A stretch of 64,000 bases of DNA from Streptomyces sp. Go-475 (GCF_003330845.1 NZ_CP026121.1:1054001-1118000), one strand, 5' to 3'; shown: positions 25,690-35,040, counted from the stretch's first letter. Notes: a model not told the origin generated them from the sequence alone. Numbers and translations: made by a program.

Positions 25690-28257
25690 GTGCTCAAGGC
25701 GACCCTGAGGAGCTTCCTGGCGCACAAGGGGCGGCTGCTGCTCTCCGCGCTCGCCGTCCTGCTGTCCGTCGCGTTCGTCACGGGGAGCCTGATCTTCTCG
25801 GACACCGTCAGCCGCACCTTCGACCGGCTGTTCGCCTCCACCGCCGCCGATGTCACCGTCAGCCCGAAGGAGGACCTCGACGAGGCGGTGCCCTCCGGCC
25901 GGACGGCGACCCTGCCGGCCGCGCTCGCCGAACGGGTGCGGCAGATCGACGGGGTCGCGGCGGCCCGCGCCGAGGTGGACGTGAACGGCCTCACGGTCGC
26001 CGACGAGAACAACGAGCCGGTGGGCCCGACCACCGGGGCACCCACGCTCGGCAACGCCTGGAACCCGAACGAGCGCAGCCCCGTGGAGCTGACCTCGGGG
26101 CACGCCCCGCGCGGGCCCGGCCAGGCGCTGCTCGACTCGGAGACCGCCGACCGCAAGGACGTGGCGATCGGCGACACCCTCACCGTGATCGCGCCGCCCG
26201 GGTCGTTCGAGGTCCGGGTCGTCGGCATCGTCACGTTCACCACCACCAACCCGGGCGCCGCGCTGGTCTTCCTCGACCCGTCCACCGCGCGGACGAAACT
26301 GCTGGGCGACCCACGGGCCGCCACCAGCATCTCGGTCGACGCGGCCGACGGGGTCGGCGACGAGCAGCTCAAGCAGCGCGTGGCCGCCGCGCTCGGCCCG
26401 CACACCTACGACTTCCGGACGGCCGACGAGCAGGCCGAGTCCGACGTCGAGCAGCTGGGCGGGTTCCTCGACGTCATCAAGTACGTGATGCTCGGCTTCG
26501 CCGGGATCGCCGTGCTGGTCGGCGTGTTCCTGATCGTCAACACCTTCTCCATGCTCATCGCGCAGCGCACCCGTGAGCTGGGGCTGCTGCGCGCCCTAGG
26601 CGCCGACCGGCGCCAGGTCCGCCGCTCGGTGCTCACCGAGGCCCTGCTGCTCGGCCTGGCCGGCTCCACGCTGGGGCTCGCGGTGGGCATCGGGCTCGCG
26701 GCCGGGCTCATCGAGCTGATGGGTCTGCTCGGCATGAACATCGACGCCGACGAGATGGTCATCGGCTGGGTGACGCCCGTGGCGGCGTACGTCGTCGGTC
26801 TCGGCGTCACCTTCGTCGCCGCGTACCTGCCGGCGCGGCGGGCCGCGGGCGTCTCGCCGATGGCGGCGCTGTCGGACGCCGAGGTCGCCGGGGTGGGCCG
26901 GCCGCTGCGGGTGCGCGCGGTGGCGGGCACGGTCGTCGGGGCGGCCGGGGCGGCGGCGCTCGCGGGATGCGCCGTGTCCGAGCGGACGGCGTCGGCGGCG
27001 TCCCTGCTGGGCCTCGGGGTCGTGCTGACCCTGATCGCGACGGTGATCGCCGGTCCGCTGCTGGTGCGCCCGGTGATCCGCGTGCTCGGCGGGGCCTTCC
27101 CCGCGCTGTTCGGTTCGATCGGCCGGATGAGCCAGCGCAACGCCCTGCGCAATCCCCGCCGTACCGGGGCCACCGCGGCCGCCCTGATGGTCGGTCTCGC
27201 CCTGGTCGGCGGCATGTCGGTGGCGAGCGAGTCGATGACCGCGTCGTTCGACCGGCAGATCGACAGGACGCTGGGTGCCGACTTCGTCATCCAGAACACC
27301 AACTTCCTGCCGTTCCCCGAGGAGGTGACCGACGAGGTGCGCGCCACCGAGGGCGTGGGCCTCGTCGTACGGGGGCGGTTCACGCCGGTCGCGGTGCGGC
27401 TGCCGGACGGCGACCGCGTGGAGACGACCGCGGCGGGCTACGATCCGCGGCTCGACGAGGTCGCCAACATCACCTACACGGCAGGGGACTCGGCGGCCGC
27501 GCTCGCGGACGGGCGCCTGGCCATGGACCGGGACTTCGCCCGCGACCACGGCGTACGGGCGGGGAGCACCGTCCCGGTGGAGTTCCAGGGCGGACGCTCG
27601 GCCGAGCTGACCGTCGGCGCCCTCACCGACCAGGACGCCGCCGAGGGGTTCGGCACGCAGGGCGGGCTCTACTTCGGTCTCGGCACGCTGGAGCGGTACG
27701 CGCCCGGCGGGCAGGACTCCGCGCTGTACGTCAACGCCGCCCCCGGCACGGGCGACGACGAGCTGCGCGCGCGGCTGGAGGCGACCCTGGACCCGTATCC
27801 GCAGGTGCAGGTGCGGGACCTGGCCGACTACAAGCAGCTCGTCCACGACCAGATCGCCGTCCTGCTCTACCTCGTGTACGCGCTGCTGGGCCTGGCGATC
27901 ATCATCGCGGTGCTCGGCGTGGTCAACACCCTCGCCTTGTCGGTCGTCGAGCGCACCCGGGAGATCGGGCTGCTGCGGGCGATCGGCCTGGCCCGGCGTC
28001 AGCTGCGGCGGATGATCCGGCTGGAGTCGGTGGTGATCGCCGTGTTCGGCGCGGTCCTGGGGCTCGCCCTGGGGCTGGTGTGGGGGGTGTGCACGCAGCA
28101 GGTGCTCGCGCTCCAGGGCATGGCGGCCCTCGCGATCCCGTGGGTCACGATCGTCGCCGTGGTGATCGGTTCCGCGGTGATCGGGGTCGTGGCGGCGCTG
28201 CTGCCGGCGTTGCGCGCGTCCCGCATGAACGTACTGGCGGCCATCGCACACGAGTGA
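25690..28257 (+). CDS. FtsX-like ABC transporter permease (two-domain)
   Basis: The 855-residue membrane protein has an N-terminal helix (~17-40), a large extracytoplasmic domain and an FtsX-type three-helix block (~265-400). A second helix pair, a second extracytoplasmic domain and a second FtsX block (~725-850) follow, ending 'ALRASRMNVLAAIAHE'. This duplicated layout is typical of actinobacterial MacB-type exporters, which move peptides, lipids or drugs by a mechanotransmission mechanism. It forms an operon with the ATPase just upstream. The substrate is unknown. Confidence 0.92.
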   Translation: MLKATLRSFLAHKGRLLLSALAVLLSVAFVTGSLIFSDTVSRTFDRLFASTAADVTVSPKEDLDEAVPSGRTATLPAALAERVRQIDGVAAARAEVDVNGLTVADENNEPVGPTTGAPTLGNAWNPNERSPVELTSGHAPRGPGQALLDSETADRKDVAIGDTLTVIAPPGSFEVRVVGIVTFTTTNPGAALVFLDPSTARTKLLGDPRAATSISVDAADGVGDEQLKQRVAAALGPHTYDFRTADEQAESDVEQLGGFLDVIKYVMLGFAGIAVLVGVFLIVNTFSMLIAQRTRELGLLRALGADRRQVRRSVLTEALLLGLAGSTLGLAVGIGLAAGLIELMGLLGMNIDADEMVIGWVTPVAAYVVGLGVTFVAAYLPARRAAGVSPMAALSDAEVAGVGRPLRVRAVAGTVVGAAGAAALAGCAVSERTASAASLLGLGVVLTLIATVIAGPLLVRPVIRVLGGAFPALFGSIGRMSQRNALRNPRRTGATAAALMVGLALVGGMSVASESMTASFDRQIDRTLGADFVIQNTNFLPFPEEVTDEVRATEGVGLVVRGRFTPVAVRLPDGDRVETTAAGYDPRLDEVANITYTAGDSAAALADGRLAMDRDFARDHGVRAGSTVPVEFQGGRSAELTVGALTDQDAAEGFGTQGGLYFGLGTLERYAPGGQDSALYVNAAPGTGDDELRARLEATLDPYPQVQVRDLADYKQLVHDQIAVLLYLVYALLGLAIIIAVLGVVNTLALSVVERTREIGLLRAIGLARRQLRRMIRLESVVIAVFGAVLGLALGLVWGVCTQQVLALQGMAALAIPWVTIVAVVIGSAVIGVVAALLPALRASRMNVLAAIAHE

Positions 28258-28303
28258 TGGAATCGCGGCGGGTACTCAAGTCGCTTCTGTGTGAGGAGAG
28301 TTC

Positions 28304-29194
28304 ATGTCGCGTCCGTTCCGCTTCGGGGTCAACCTGCTGCAACCGGCGTCCGCCGGGGAGTGGCGCGCCAAGTGCCGCCGGGCCGAGGAGCTGGGGTACG
28401 ACGTGATCCTGGTCCCCGACCATCTGGGCATGCCCGCGCCCTTTCCCGCGCTCGTGGCGGCGGCGGAGGCCACCGAGCGTCCGCGGCTGGGCACCTTCAC
28501 GCTCAACGCGGGCTTCTGGAACCCGACGCTGCTGGCCCGCGAGGTGGCGACGACGGACGCGCTCACGGGCGGCCGTCTGGAGCTCGGCCTGGGCACCGGC
28601 TATGTGCGGGCGGAGCACGAGTCGGCCGGGCTGCCGTTCGGCTCGCCGGGCGAGCGGGTGGACCATCTGCGGCGCACGGTCGAGGAGCTGGGGCGGCTGC
28701 TGGGCTCGGACGAGCACCGGCCGCAGGCGGCGCAGCGGCCCCGGGTGCCGCTGCTGATCGGCGGGAACGGCGACCGCATGCTGCGGCTGAGTGCCGAGCA
28801 CGCCGACATCGCGGCGTTCACCGGGGCGCGTACGGTACCGGGCAGCACGACCGGGCAGCTGACGCCGATCACCGCGGAGGAGCTCGACGAACGCGTGGCG
28901 CGGTGGCGGGAGTTCGCGCGGCACCGCGAGGAGCAGCCCGAGCTCAACCTGCTGCTTCAGGTGGTGATCGGCACGGAGGACCGGGAGGCCGCCGTCCAGC
29001 CGTTCCTGGAACTCGTGCCGGACCTGACGGTGGAGCAGGTGCTGGACCTTCCCGTCTCCCTGGTCGGCACGCCGGACGAGCTGGCGGAGCAGGTCCTGGC
29101 CCGGCGCAAGCGCTACGGCTTCACGTACTTCACGGTCCTGGAGCCCTGCATGGAGGCGTTCGCTCCGGTCATGGCCCGGGTGCGCGGGGCCTGA
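28304..29194 (+). CDS. LLM-class F420-dependent oxidoreductase
   Basis: The 296-residue TIM-barrel enzyme of the luciferase-like family has 'RFGVNLLQPASAGEWRAKCRRAEELGYDVILVPDHLG', 'LGTFTLNAGFWNPTLLAREVATTDALTGGRLELGLGTGY' and 'PLLIGGNGDRMLRLSAEHAD'. These features fit actinobacterial F420-dependent oxidoreductases. The reaction and substrate are not clear. GAGGAG precedes the ATG. It lies after the ABC exporter operon with a 46-bp gap. Confidence 0.88.
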   Translation: MSRPFRFGVNLLQPASAGEWRAKCRRAEELGYDVILVPDHLGMPAPFPALVAAAEATERPRLGTFTLNAGFWNPTLLAREVATTDALTGGRLELGLGTGYVRAEHESAGLPFGSPGERVDHLRRTVEELGRLLGSDEHRPQAAQRPRVPLLIGGNGDRMLRLSAEHADIAAFTGARTVPGSTTGQLTPITAEELDERVARWREFARHREEQPELNLLLQVVIGTEDREAAVQPFLELVPDLTVEQVLDLPVSLVGTPDELAEQVLARRKRYGFTYFTVLEPCMEAFAPVMARVRGA

Positions 29195-29249
29195 CGTCCG
29201 CATGGTGGAACGGCCTGTCCCGGCCGGCGGTGCGTGATGTGATCACGGC

Positions 29250-29675
29250 ATGACGGAGCTGCGCATCCGGGCCGCGACGCCCGAGGACCTCGACACCGTG
29301 CTGGCCTTCTGGAAGGTGGCCGCCGAGGGCACGAGCATCAGCGACGACCGCGGTGGCGTGGAGCGGCTGGTCGCGCGCGATCCCGAGGCCCTGCTCCTGG
29401 CCGAGCGGGGCGGCGAGCTGGCCGGCACGGTCATCGCGGGGTTCGACGGCTGGCGCTGCCACCTCTACCGGCTGGCCGTGCATCCGGACCACCGTCGCCG
29501 GGGCGTCGCCTCCGCGCTGCTCGCCGCGGCCGAGGAGCGGTTCGTACGGCTCGGCGGGCGGCGCGCGGACGCCATGGTGCTCACGCGCAACGAGACCGCG
29601 CACCGGGCGTGGGGTGCCGCCGGCTACGCGCCCGAGGAGCGGTGGCGGCGCTGGGTGAAGCCCCTCATCGGCTGA
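29250..29675 (+). CDS. GNAT-family N-acetyltransferase
   Basis: The 141-residue protein has the GNAT acetyl-CoA site 'LAVHPDHRRRGVASALLAAAEERF' (motif A, residues ~72-95) and 'RNETAHRAWGAAGYAPEERWRRWVKPL' (motif B). It acetylates an unknown small molecule or protein amine. Its 3' end overlaps the convergent TetR gene by 11 bp. Confidence 0.88.
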   Translation: MTELRIRAATPEDLDTVLAFWKVAAEGTSISDDRGGVERLVARDPEALLLAERGGELAGTVIAGFDGWRCHLYRLAVHPDHRRRGVASALLAAAEERFVRLGGRRADAMVLTRNETAHRAWGAAGYAPEERWRRWVKPLIG

Positions 29676-30219
29676 GGACTCCTGCCACCAGCCGGTGGGC
29701 GTAGGCGGTGTCGAGCCCGTCCGGCCGGAACAGGATGCGGTACATCATGGGCGCGACGACCTGGTCGATGACCGTCTCGGCACCGGGGGCCGGCTCCCCC
29801 CGCTCGGACGCGCGACGCAGGATGACGTCGATCTGCTCGGCGGCGTAGGCGGAGCACTGGCCGGCGTTGCCGCCGTCCGGGTCGCCGAGGAGGGCGTCGC
29901 GGATGTAGGCGCGGCCGGCGGGCGAGGACATCTCGTCGAGGAACTGCTCGGCCCAGGCCGTCAGGTCGGACGCCAGGGAGCCGTGGTCGCCGGGTTCGGT
30001 GTCGGGCCGCAGCCGCTCGACCGCCACATCGGACAGCAGCACCTGCAGGTCTCCCCAGCGGCGGTAGATCGTGGACGGTGTCACGCCGGCGCGCTGGGCG
30101 ACCATCGGCACCGTCAGGGCGTCGCGGCCGACCTCCGAGGCGAGTTCGCGCACGGCGGTGTGCACCGCCGCCTGGACCCGGGCGCTGCGCCCGCCGGGGC
30201 GCACCATCTGCCTGCTCAC
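29665..30219 (-). CDS. TetR/AcrR-family regulator
   Basis: The 184-residue protein has the HTH 'VQAAVHTAVRELASEVGRDALTVPMVAQRAGVTPSTIYRRWGDLQVLL' (~residues 15-63). The helical C-terminal domain matches the TetR_C_11-like group. GTG 30219 is preferred because AAGGTGG sits 5 bases upstream; a GTG at 30228 is also in frame. It lies 30 bp downstream of the amidase gene on the same strand and has an imperfect palindrome in front of it, so it may autoregulate and control the amidase unit. Confidence 0.88.
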   Translation of the reverse strand: MSRQMVRPGGRSARVQAAVHTAVRELASEVGRDALTVPMVAQRAGVTPSTIYRRWGDLQVLLSDVAVERLRPDTEPGDHGSLASDLTAWAEQFLDEMSSPAGRAYIRDALLGDPDGGNAGQCSAYAAEQIDVILRRASERGEPAPGAETVIDQVVAPMMYRILFRPDGLDTAYAHRLVAGVLSR

Positions 30220-30232
30220 GGAACCCACCTTA

Positions 30233-30249
30233 AAGCGAACCCATTGCTT
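30233..30249. promoter_or_regulatory. Imperfect palindrome before the TetR gene
   Basis: AAGCGAACCCATTGCTT has arms AAGCGA and TTGCTT (one mismatch) and lies between the amidase stop (30250) and the TetR start (30219). It is a plausible autoregulatory operator for the TetR protein. Confidence 0.45.
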
Positions 30250-31656
30250 CTAGCACAGCGCTGCTCGGGTCGCGGGCGCGAGACCGTGGGCCGGGCCTGT
30301 CTGTTCGCAGGCGTGCCCGACCCGCAGCAGCAGGCTCTCGCCGAGCGGCGGCCCGAGGAGCTGCATGCCGATCGGCAGCCCCGCCGAGTCGTGGCCGACC
30401 GGGACCGAGAGGGAGGGCAGGCCGGTGATGTTGGCCGGGGCCGAGAGCCGCACATAGGCGTCGGAGACGCCCTCGACGGTGCCGTCGGCCCAGGTGACCG
30501 TCTCCTGGCCGGCCGCGACGGCGGTCATCGGCACGCTGGGGGCGGCGACCAGGTCGACCTCCCGCAGCAGCCGCGCCCATTCCCGCCTCATGAGGGTGCG
30601 CGAGCGCTGCGCCCGCAGGTAGTCCCCGGCGGTCATCAGTTCACCGGCCTCCAGGAGGATCCGGACGTCGGCCTGGTAGAGCTCGGGGACCGTGCGCAGG
30701 CTGCTCTCGTGGTAGGCGGTGGCCTCGGGCACCATCAGGCCCCACTGGGTGGCCTGGATGTAGCGGGTCATGGGGATGTCGACGTCGACGAGGCGGGCAC
30801 CGAGTGCCTGGAGCCGGCCGATCGCGCTCCGGACGGCGGCTGTCACCTCCGGGTCGACGTGGTCGAAGTAGTAGGTGCGCGGCACACCGATCCGCAGGCC
30901 GGTCAGATCCGGGTCCGGGCCCGGCCGGTAGTGCGCGGGGGGCGTGGTCACCGAGGCGGGGTCGCGGGGGTCGTGGCCGGCCAGGGCCGCCAGGACCAGG
31001 GCCGCGTCCTCGGCGGTGCGGGCGATCGGGCCGACGTGGTCCAGGGACCAGGACAGGGACGTGACGCCGTGGCGCGGGACGAGGCCGTAGGTCGGCTTGA
31101 GGCCGACGACCCCGTTCAGCGCGGCGGGCACCCGGATGGATCCGCCGGTGTCGGTGCCCAGGGCGAAGGTGGCGGTGCCGGCGGCGACGGCGACGGCCGA
31201 TCCGCCGCTGGAGCCGCCGGCGACCCGGCCGGGGTCCCAGGCGTTGTGGGTCTGCGGGGTGGTCAGTCCGTAGGCGAACTCGTGCGTGTGGGTCTTGCCG
31301 AGCAGGACCGCTCCGGCCGCCGACAGGCGTGCTGCGACGGTGCTGTCGGCCGGCGCGCGGTGGCCGGACCGCACCCGGGAACCGGCCGATGTGGCCGTAC
31401 CGGCGACGTCGATCAGGTCCTTCAGGCCCATCGGGATGCCGTGCAGCGGACCGCGGTGGCGGCCGGCCGCGATGTCGTTCTCGGCCTGGCGCGCCGCCCG
31501 GCGCGCACCCTCCGCGTCGACGGTGGCGTAGGCCCGGAGGCGCGGTTCCATCTGCTCGATGCGTTCCAGCACGGAGTCGGTCAGCTCGACGGGGGACAGC
31601 CGGCGTGCCCCGATCGCGTCGGCGGCGGCAGTGAGCGTCAGTTCATACGGCTGCAT
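30250..31656 (-). CDS. Amidase of the amidase-signature family
   Basis: The 468-residue protein has the Ser-cisSer-Lys triad of the family: Lys in 'IPMGLKDLIDVAG' (~80), cis-Ser in 'AGGSSGGSAVAVAAG' (~155) and the nucleophile in 'GTDTGGSIRVPA' (~178). It hydrolyses an amide of unknown identity. GAAGGAG precedes the ATG at 31656, which overlaps the end of a truncated AtzG-like gene by 14 bp. In intact loci the AtzG-like protein is the small partner of this type of amidase. The upstream promoter appears lost with the deletion described at 31.81 kb. Confidence 0.92.
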   Translation of the reverse strand: MQPYELTLTAAADAIGARRLSPVELTDSVLERIEQMEPRLRAYATVDAEGARRAARQAENDIAAGRHRGPLHGIPMGLKDLIDVAGTATSAGSRVRSGHRAPADSTVAARLSAAGAVLLGKTHTHEFAYGLTTPQTHNAWDPGRVAGGSSGGSAVAVAAGTATFALGTDTGGSIRVPAALNGVVGLKPTYGLVPRHGVTSLSWSLDHVGPIARTAEDAALVLAALAGHDPRDPASVTTPPAHYRPGPDPDLTGLRIGVPRTYYFDHVDPEVTAAVRSAIGRLQALGARLVDVDIPMTRYIQATQWGLMVPEATAYHESSLRTVPELYQADVRILLEAGELMTAGDYLRAQRSRTLMRREWARLLREVDLVAAPSVPMTAVAAGQETVTWADGTVEGVSDAYVRLSAPANITGLPSLSVPVGHDSAGLPIGMQLLGPPLGESLLLRVGHACEQTGPAHGLAPATRAALC

Positions 31657-31812
31657 CGTGCGTCTCCTTCGCCACTGCCACGCGGTAGGCGGGGGCGGGC
31701 GGGGTGTCCCCGAAGTCCAGCTCCCGCAGGACCGCCACGACGGAGTGGATGTGGTCGGCGGTGGCCGCGACCGCCGCGTGGCGGTCGGCGGGCAGCTCGA
31801 GCAGAGCGGGCC
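31643..31812 (-). pseudogene. AtzG-like (DUF4089) amidase partner, 5' end lost
   Basis: Read on the minus strand, in a frame too short to be called a full gene, the DNA encodes 'ALLELPADRHAAVAATADHI', then 'ELDFGDTPPAPAYR', and stops at 31643. This is the conserved body of AtzG-like proteins, which form a complex with an amidase. The amidase ATG overlaps its end, the normal arrangement. Upstream of the 'PALLELPAD' codons the frame runs straight into metallo-hydrolase coding sequence on the other strand, with no start codon or ribosome binding site. The N-terminal ~10-15 residues and the promoter are therefore missing. Confidence 0.7.
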
Positions 31813-32448
31813 AACCCCGCCTGGCACGGCCTGGACACCGACTACCTCCGGCACCTCACCGCCGCCGGTTTCCCCCCGGACTCCGTCGACCTGGTGATCC
31901 TCACCCACCTGCACGCCGACCACGTCGGCTGGAACACCCGGGAGGTGAACGGCGCGTGGGTGCCCACCTTCCCGAACGCCCGCTACCTGACCTCGCGCAC
32001 CGAGCGGGAGTTCTGGGCCGGGTACGACATGGACGAGGCGCGCCGGCAGATGTTCCGCGACTCCGTGATCCCGGTGGAGGAGGCGGGACTGCTCGACCTC
32101 CTCGACGTCCCCGCAGAGGGCCTCGAAGTCGCCCCGGGACTGCGTCTGCTCCCGACACCCGGGCACACCCCCGGCCATGTCGCCGTCGAACTGACCAGCC
32201 GCGGCCGGACGGCACTGATCACCGGCGACTGCGTCCACCACCCCGTCCAGCTCGCCCACCCCGGTATCGGCGCCTGCGTCGACATCGACCCCGGGCGGTC
32301 GGAGGCCTCACGCCGCGAGCTGCTCGGCGCGCTCGCCGGCACGGACACCCTCCTCCTGGGCACCCACTTCGCACCGCCCACCGCCGGGCGCGTCGTCGCA
32401 CACGAGGGCGCGTACCGGCTCGTCCCCGCCCCCACCGACTCCCACTGA
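31807..32448 (+). pseudogene. Metallo-beta-lactamase-fold hydrolase, 5' end lost
   Basis: The frame from 'RANPAWHGLDTDYLRHL' to the TGA at 32448 encodes ~213 residues of an MBL-fold hydrolase. It has the zinc motif 'THLHADHVGWN', 'PTPGHTPGHVAVEL' with its histidine, 'ITGDCVHH' and a late 'GTHFAPP'. Intact relatives begin about 60-70 residues earlier. Here that part is absent, and the sequence upstream is antisense AtzG-like and amidase coding DNA. No start codon with a ribosome binding site precedes it. Both 5' ends were probably lost in one deletion. Confidence 0.75.
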
Positions 32449-32604
32449 GCACACCGGCCGCAGGACTTTGCCCATCCTTTACCCTGGGATGGCCACTCGG
32501 TCCTCTATGAAAGGTTGTGAGCGTCCGCCCATGGGCGAGCCTCCCAGTCCGCGACACCGCGCGTCCGGCCCCGTCCTGGACAACCATGGAACGGGGGTGA
32601 ACCG
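32449..32604 (+). promoter_or_regulatory. Leader region of the tandem CorC-like genes
   Basis: This 156-bp region holds CCATCC-N9-GGATGG (32472-32492) and other short dyads before the ATG at 32605. Genes of this Mg/Co-transporter-related family are often regulated by their leaders, but none of the conserved blocks of the M-box, ykoY or ydaO riboswitches is visible. It is best described as the promoter and 5' leader. Confidence 0.35.
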
Positions 32605-33957
32605 ATGACCGAAGTGCTCCTCCTCCTCGCGGCGATCCTGCTCTCGCTCGCCTGCGGCGCCTTCGTGGCGGCGGAGTTCTCCCTCACCACGGTCGAGCGC
32701 GCCGAGCTGGAACGGGCGGTGGAGCGCGGCGAGCGGGGCGCCCAGGGCGCGCTGAAGGCCGTACGGAATCTGACGTTCCAGCTCTCCGGGGCGCAGCTCG
32801 GCATCACCGTCACGAACCTGGTCGTCGGCATGCTCGCCGAGCCGTCGATCGCCGCGCTGATCGCCGGACCGCTGGAGGACCTCGGCGTCTCGCGCTCGGC
32901 GTCGCACAGCCTCGCGCTGGTGCTGGGCACGGCGCTGTCGACGGTGTTCCTGATGGTCGTCGGTGAACTGGTGCCGAAGAACTGGGCGATCTCCTCGCCG
33001 CTGACCGTCGCCAAGACCGTGGGCAACGCGCAGCGCTGGTTCAGCGCCGCGTTCCGGCCCTTCATCACCCACCTGAACAACACGGCGAACCGGGTCGTGC
33101 GCCGGATCGGCGTGGAGCCCGCCGAGGAGCTGGCCTCGGCGCGCGGGCCGCAGGAACTGGCGGCGCTCGCCCGGCACTCCGCCAGGGAGGGCGTCCTGGA
33201 GGCCGACACCGCCGAGCTGTTCGTGCGGACGCTGAACCTCGCCGACCTGACCGCGGAGAACGTGATGACGCCGCGGGTGCAGGTCGTCGCCCTGGAGGTG
33301 CAGGCGACCCTGGAGGACGTGGCGAACGCGACCCGTGCCACCGGCCTGTCCCGGTTCCCCGTCTACCGCGGCACGCTCGACTCGGTCGTCGGCACCGCGC
33401 ACGTCAAGGACGTCCTGGCGGTACCGGCCGAGCGCCGCACCCGGATCTTCGTCTCCGAGCTGATGCGCGAGCCGCTGCTGGTCCCCGAGACGCTCACCGT
33501 CGACCGCCTCCTGGACCGGCTCTCCGGCAAGCGCACCATGGCCGTCGTGATCGACGAGTACGGCGGTACGGCGGGTGTGGCCACCCTGGAGGACATCGTC
33601 GAGGAGGTCGTCGGCGAGGTGCGCGACGAGCACGACCCGCACGAACTGCCGGACCTCGCGCCGGCCGGCACGGACGAGTCCGGCCACGCCCTGTACTCGG
33701 CGGACGGCTCCGCGCGCGTGGACCACCTGGAGCGCGTGGGGCTGCGCGCGCCGGAGGGGCCGTACGAGACGCTCGCCGGGCTGGTGGCGACGGTGCTCGG
33801 CCGGATACCGGCCGCCGGCGACCGGCTGGAGGTCGCCGGCTGGCGGATGGAGGTCCTGGACGCCACGGGCCGCCGGGCGGCCCGGGTCCTGCTGTGCGCG
33901 CCCCTCGACGACGAGAAGCCCGACGAGAAGCCCGACGAGAAGGGGGTCGAGCTGTGA
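32605..33957 (+). CDS. CNNM/CorC-type (DUF21-CBS-CorC) membrane protein 1
   Basis: The 450-residue protein has a DUF21 membrane domain with three or four helices (residues ~1-130, 'AAEFSLTTVERAELE' and 'GELVPKNWA'). Paired CBS domains follow (~215-330, 'VMTPRVQVVALE', 'DEYGGTAGVATLEDIVEEVVGEVRDEHD'), then a CorC/HlyC C-terminal domain (~350-430). Family members take part in Mg2+/Co2+ efflux or transport. The tail carries a 12-bp repeat coding DEKP units. The next gene starts inside this stop codon (GTGA), so the two are translationally coupled. Confidence 0.93.
   Translation: MTEVLLLLAAILLSLACGAFVAAEFSLTTVERAELERAVERGERGAQGALKAVRNLTFQLSGAQLGITVTNLVVGMLAEPSIAALIAGPLEDLGVSRSASHSLALVLGTALSTVFLMVVGELVPKNWAISSPLTVAKTVGNAQRWFSAAFRPFITHLNNTANRVVRRIGVEPAEELASARGPQELAALARHSAREGVLEADTAELFVRTLNLADLTAENVMTPRVQVVALEVQATLEDVANATRATGLSRFPVYRGTLDSVVGTAHVKDVLAVPAERRTRIFVSELMREPLLVPETLTVDRLLDRLSGKRTMAVVIDEYGGTAGVATLEDIVEEVVGEVRDEHDPHELPDLAPAGTDESGHALYSADGSARVDHLERVGLRAPEGPYETLAGLVATVLGRIPAAGDRLEVAGWRMEVLDATGRRAARVLLCAPLDDEKPDEKPDEKGVEL
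33909..33941 (+). repeat. 12-bp repeats at the end of CorC-like gene 1
   Basis: GACGAGAAGCCC occurs twice and is followed by a partial third copy, encoding DEKP-DEKP-DEK. It makes a charged, flexible tail just before the overlap with the next gene. Confidence 0.85.
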
Positions 33958-34967
33958 CCGCCGTACAGCTGCTGATCGGCCTGGCGACGCTGGTCGTCAA
34001 CGCCTTCTTCGTCGGCGCCGAGTTCGCGCTGATCTCGGTGCGCCGCAGCCAGATCGAGCCGTACGCCGACCAGGGCGACCGGCGCGCCAAGAGCGTGCTG
34101 TGGGGCCTGGAGCACGTGTCCGCGTTGATGGCGGCCGCGCAGCTCGGCATCACGCTGTGCACGCTGGTGCTGGGCGTGGTCGCCGAGCCGGCGATCGCGC
34201 ACCTGCTGGAGCCGGTGTTCCACGCGGTGGGCGTGCCCGAGGGCGCGGGGCACGCGGTGTCCTTCGTGATCGCGCTGGCCCTGGCGACGTATCTGCACAT
34301 GCTGCTCGGCGAGATGGTGCCGAAGAACATCGCGCTCGCCGAGCCGGTGCGCAGCGCGCTGACGCTCGGGCCGCCCCTGGTGGCGCTGTCCCGGGCGCTG
34401 CGGCCGGTGATCTTCACGGTGAACGCGTTCGCGAACACGCTGCTGAAGCTGCTGCGGGTGGAGGCCCGGGAGGAGGTGGCCGCCTCCTACTCGGACGCGG
34501 AGATCGCGCAGATCGTGAAGGACTCCAGCGAGGCCGGGCTCATCGACGACCGCGCCCAGGAGCGGCTGCACGACGCGCTGGAGCTGGGCCGCCGCCCGGT
34601 GCGCGACGTGGTGCTGCCCCTGGAACGCGTGGTCTACGCGCGCGTGGGCGTCACTCCGGAGCAGTTGGAGCGGCTGTCGGCGGAGTCCGGGTTCTCGCGG
34701 TTCCCGGTGGTGGACGAGGGGCGGCGGATCGTCGGCTACCTGCACGTCAAGGACGCCCTGGACGCCGCCGGGCGCGAGGTGCCGTTCCGGCTGCGGGACA
34801 TGAGGCCCATCGCGCGCGTGCGGGAGGGCACGCCGCTGGACGACGTCCTCACGGCGATGCGCGGCAGCCGTACGCACCTCGCGGCGGTCCTGGGGTCGGA
34901 CGGGCGGCTGGCCGGGCTGGTGACGATGGAGGACGTGCTGCGGGAGCTGTTCGGTCAGCGGGCGTGA
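33954..34967 (+). CDS. CNNM/CorC-type membrane protein 2
   Basis: The 337-residue paralogue of the preceding gene has a DUF21 membrane domain ('VGAEFALISVRRSQIEPYA', 'GEMVPKNIALAEP', residues ~1-135) and two CBS motifs ('FSRFPVVDEGRRIVGYLHVKD', 'DVLTAMRGSRTHLAAVLGSDG...TMEDVLRELFG', ~200-330). It lacks the C-terminal CorC domain. GTG 33954 overlaps the previous stop (GTGA). The two proteins probably act together, perhaps as a heterodimer, in divalent cation transport. Confidence 0.93.
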   Translation: MTAVQLLIGLATLVVNAFFVGAEFALISVRRSQIEPYADQGDRRAKSVLWGLEHVSALMAAAQLGITLCTLVLGVVAEPAIAHLLEPVFHAVGVPEGAGHAVSFVIALALATYLHMLLGEMVPKNIALAEPVRSALTLGPPLVALSRALRPVIFTVNAFANTLLKLLRVEAREEVAASYSDAEIAQIVKDSSEAGLIDDRAQERLHDALELGRRPVRDVVLPLERVVYARVGVTPEQLERLSAESGFSRFPVVDEGRRIVGYLHVKDALDAAGREVPFRLRDMRPIARVREGTPLDDVLTAMRGSRTHLAAVLGSDGRLAGLVTMEDVLRELFGQRA

Positions 34968-35040
34968 GGGAACGGTCGCCGGTGCTCGCCAGCGGGTGAC
35001 CGACCGCTGGGTATGTGCACGGGATATCATTTCCGCCGCC

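Noticed and set aside
29695..32448. Single 917-residue plus-strand protein ending in an MBL domain
   Set aside because: Only the last ~213 residues are MBL-like. The rest is antisense to TetR, amidase and the AtzG-like remnant, so I treat the MBL part as a 5'-truncated pseudogene.
32449..32604. Mg2+ riboswitch ahead of the CorC-like genes
   Set aside because: No conserved M-box, ykoY or ydaO block is visible; only short dyads are present.
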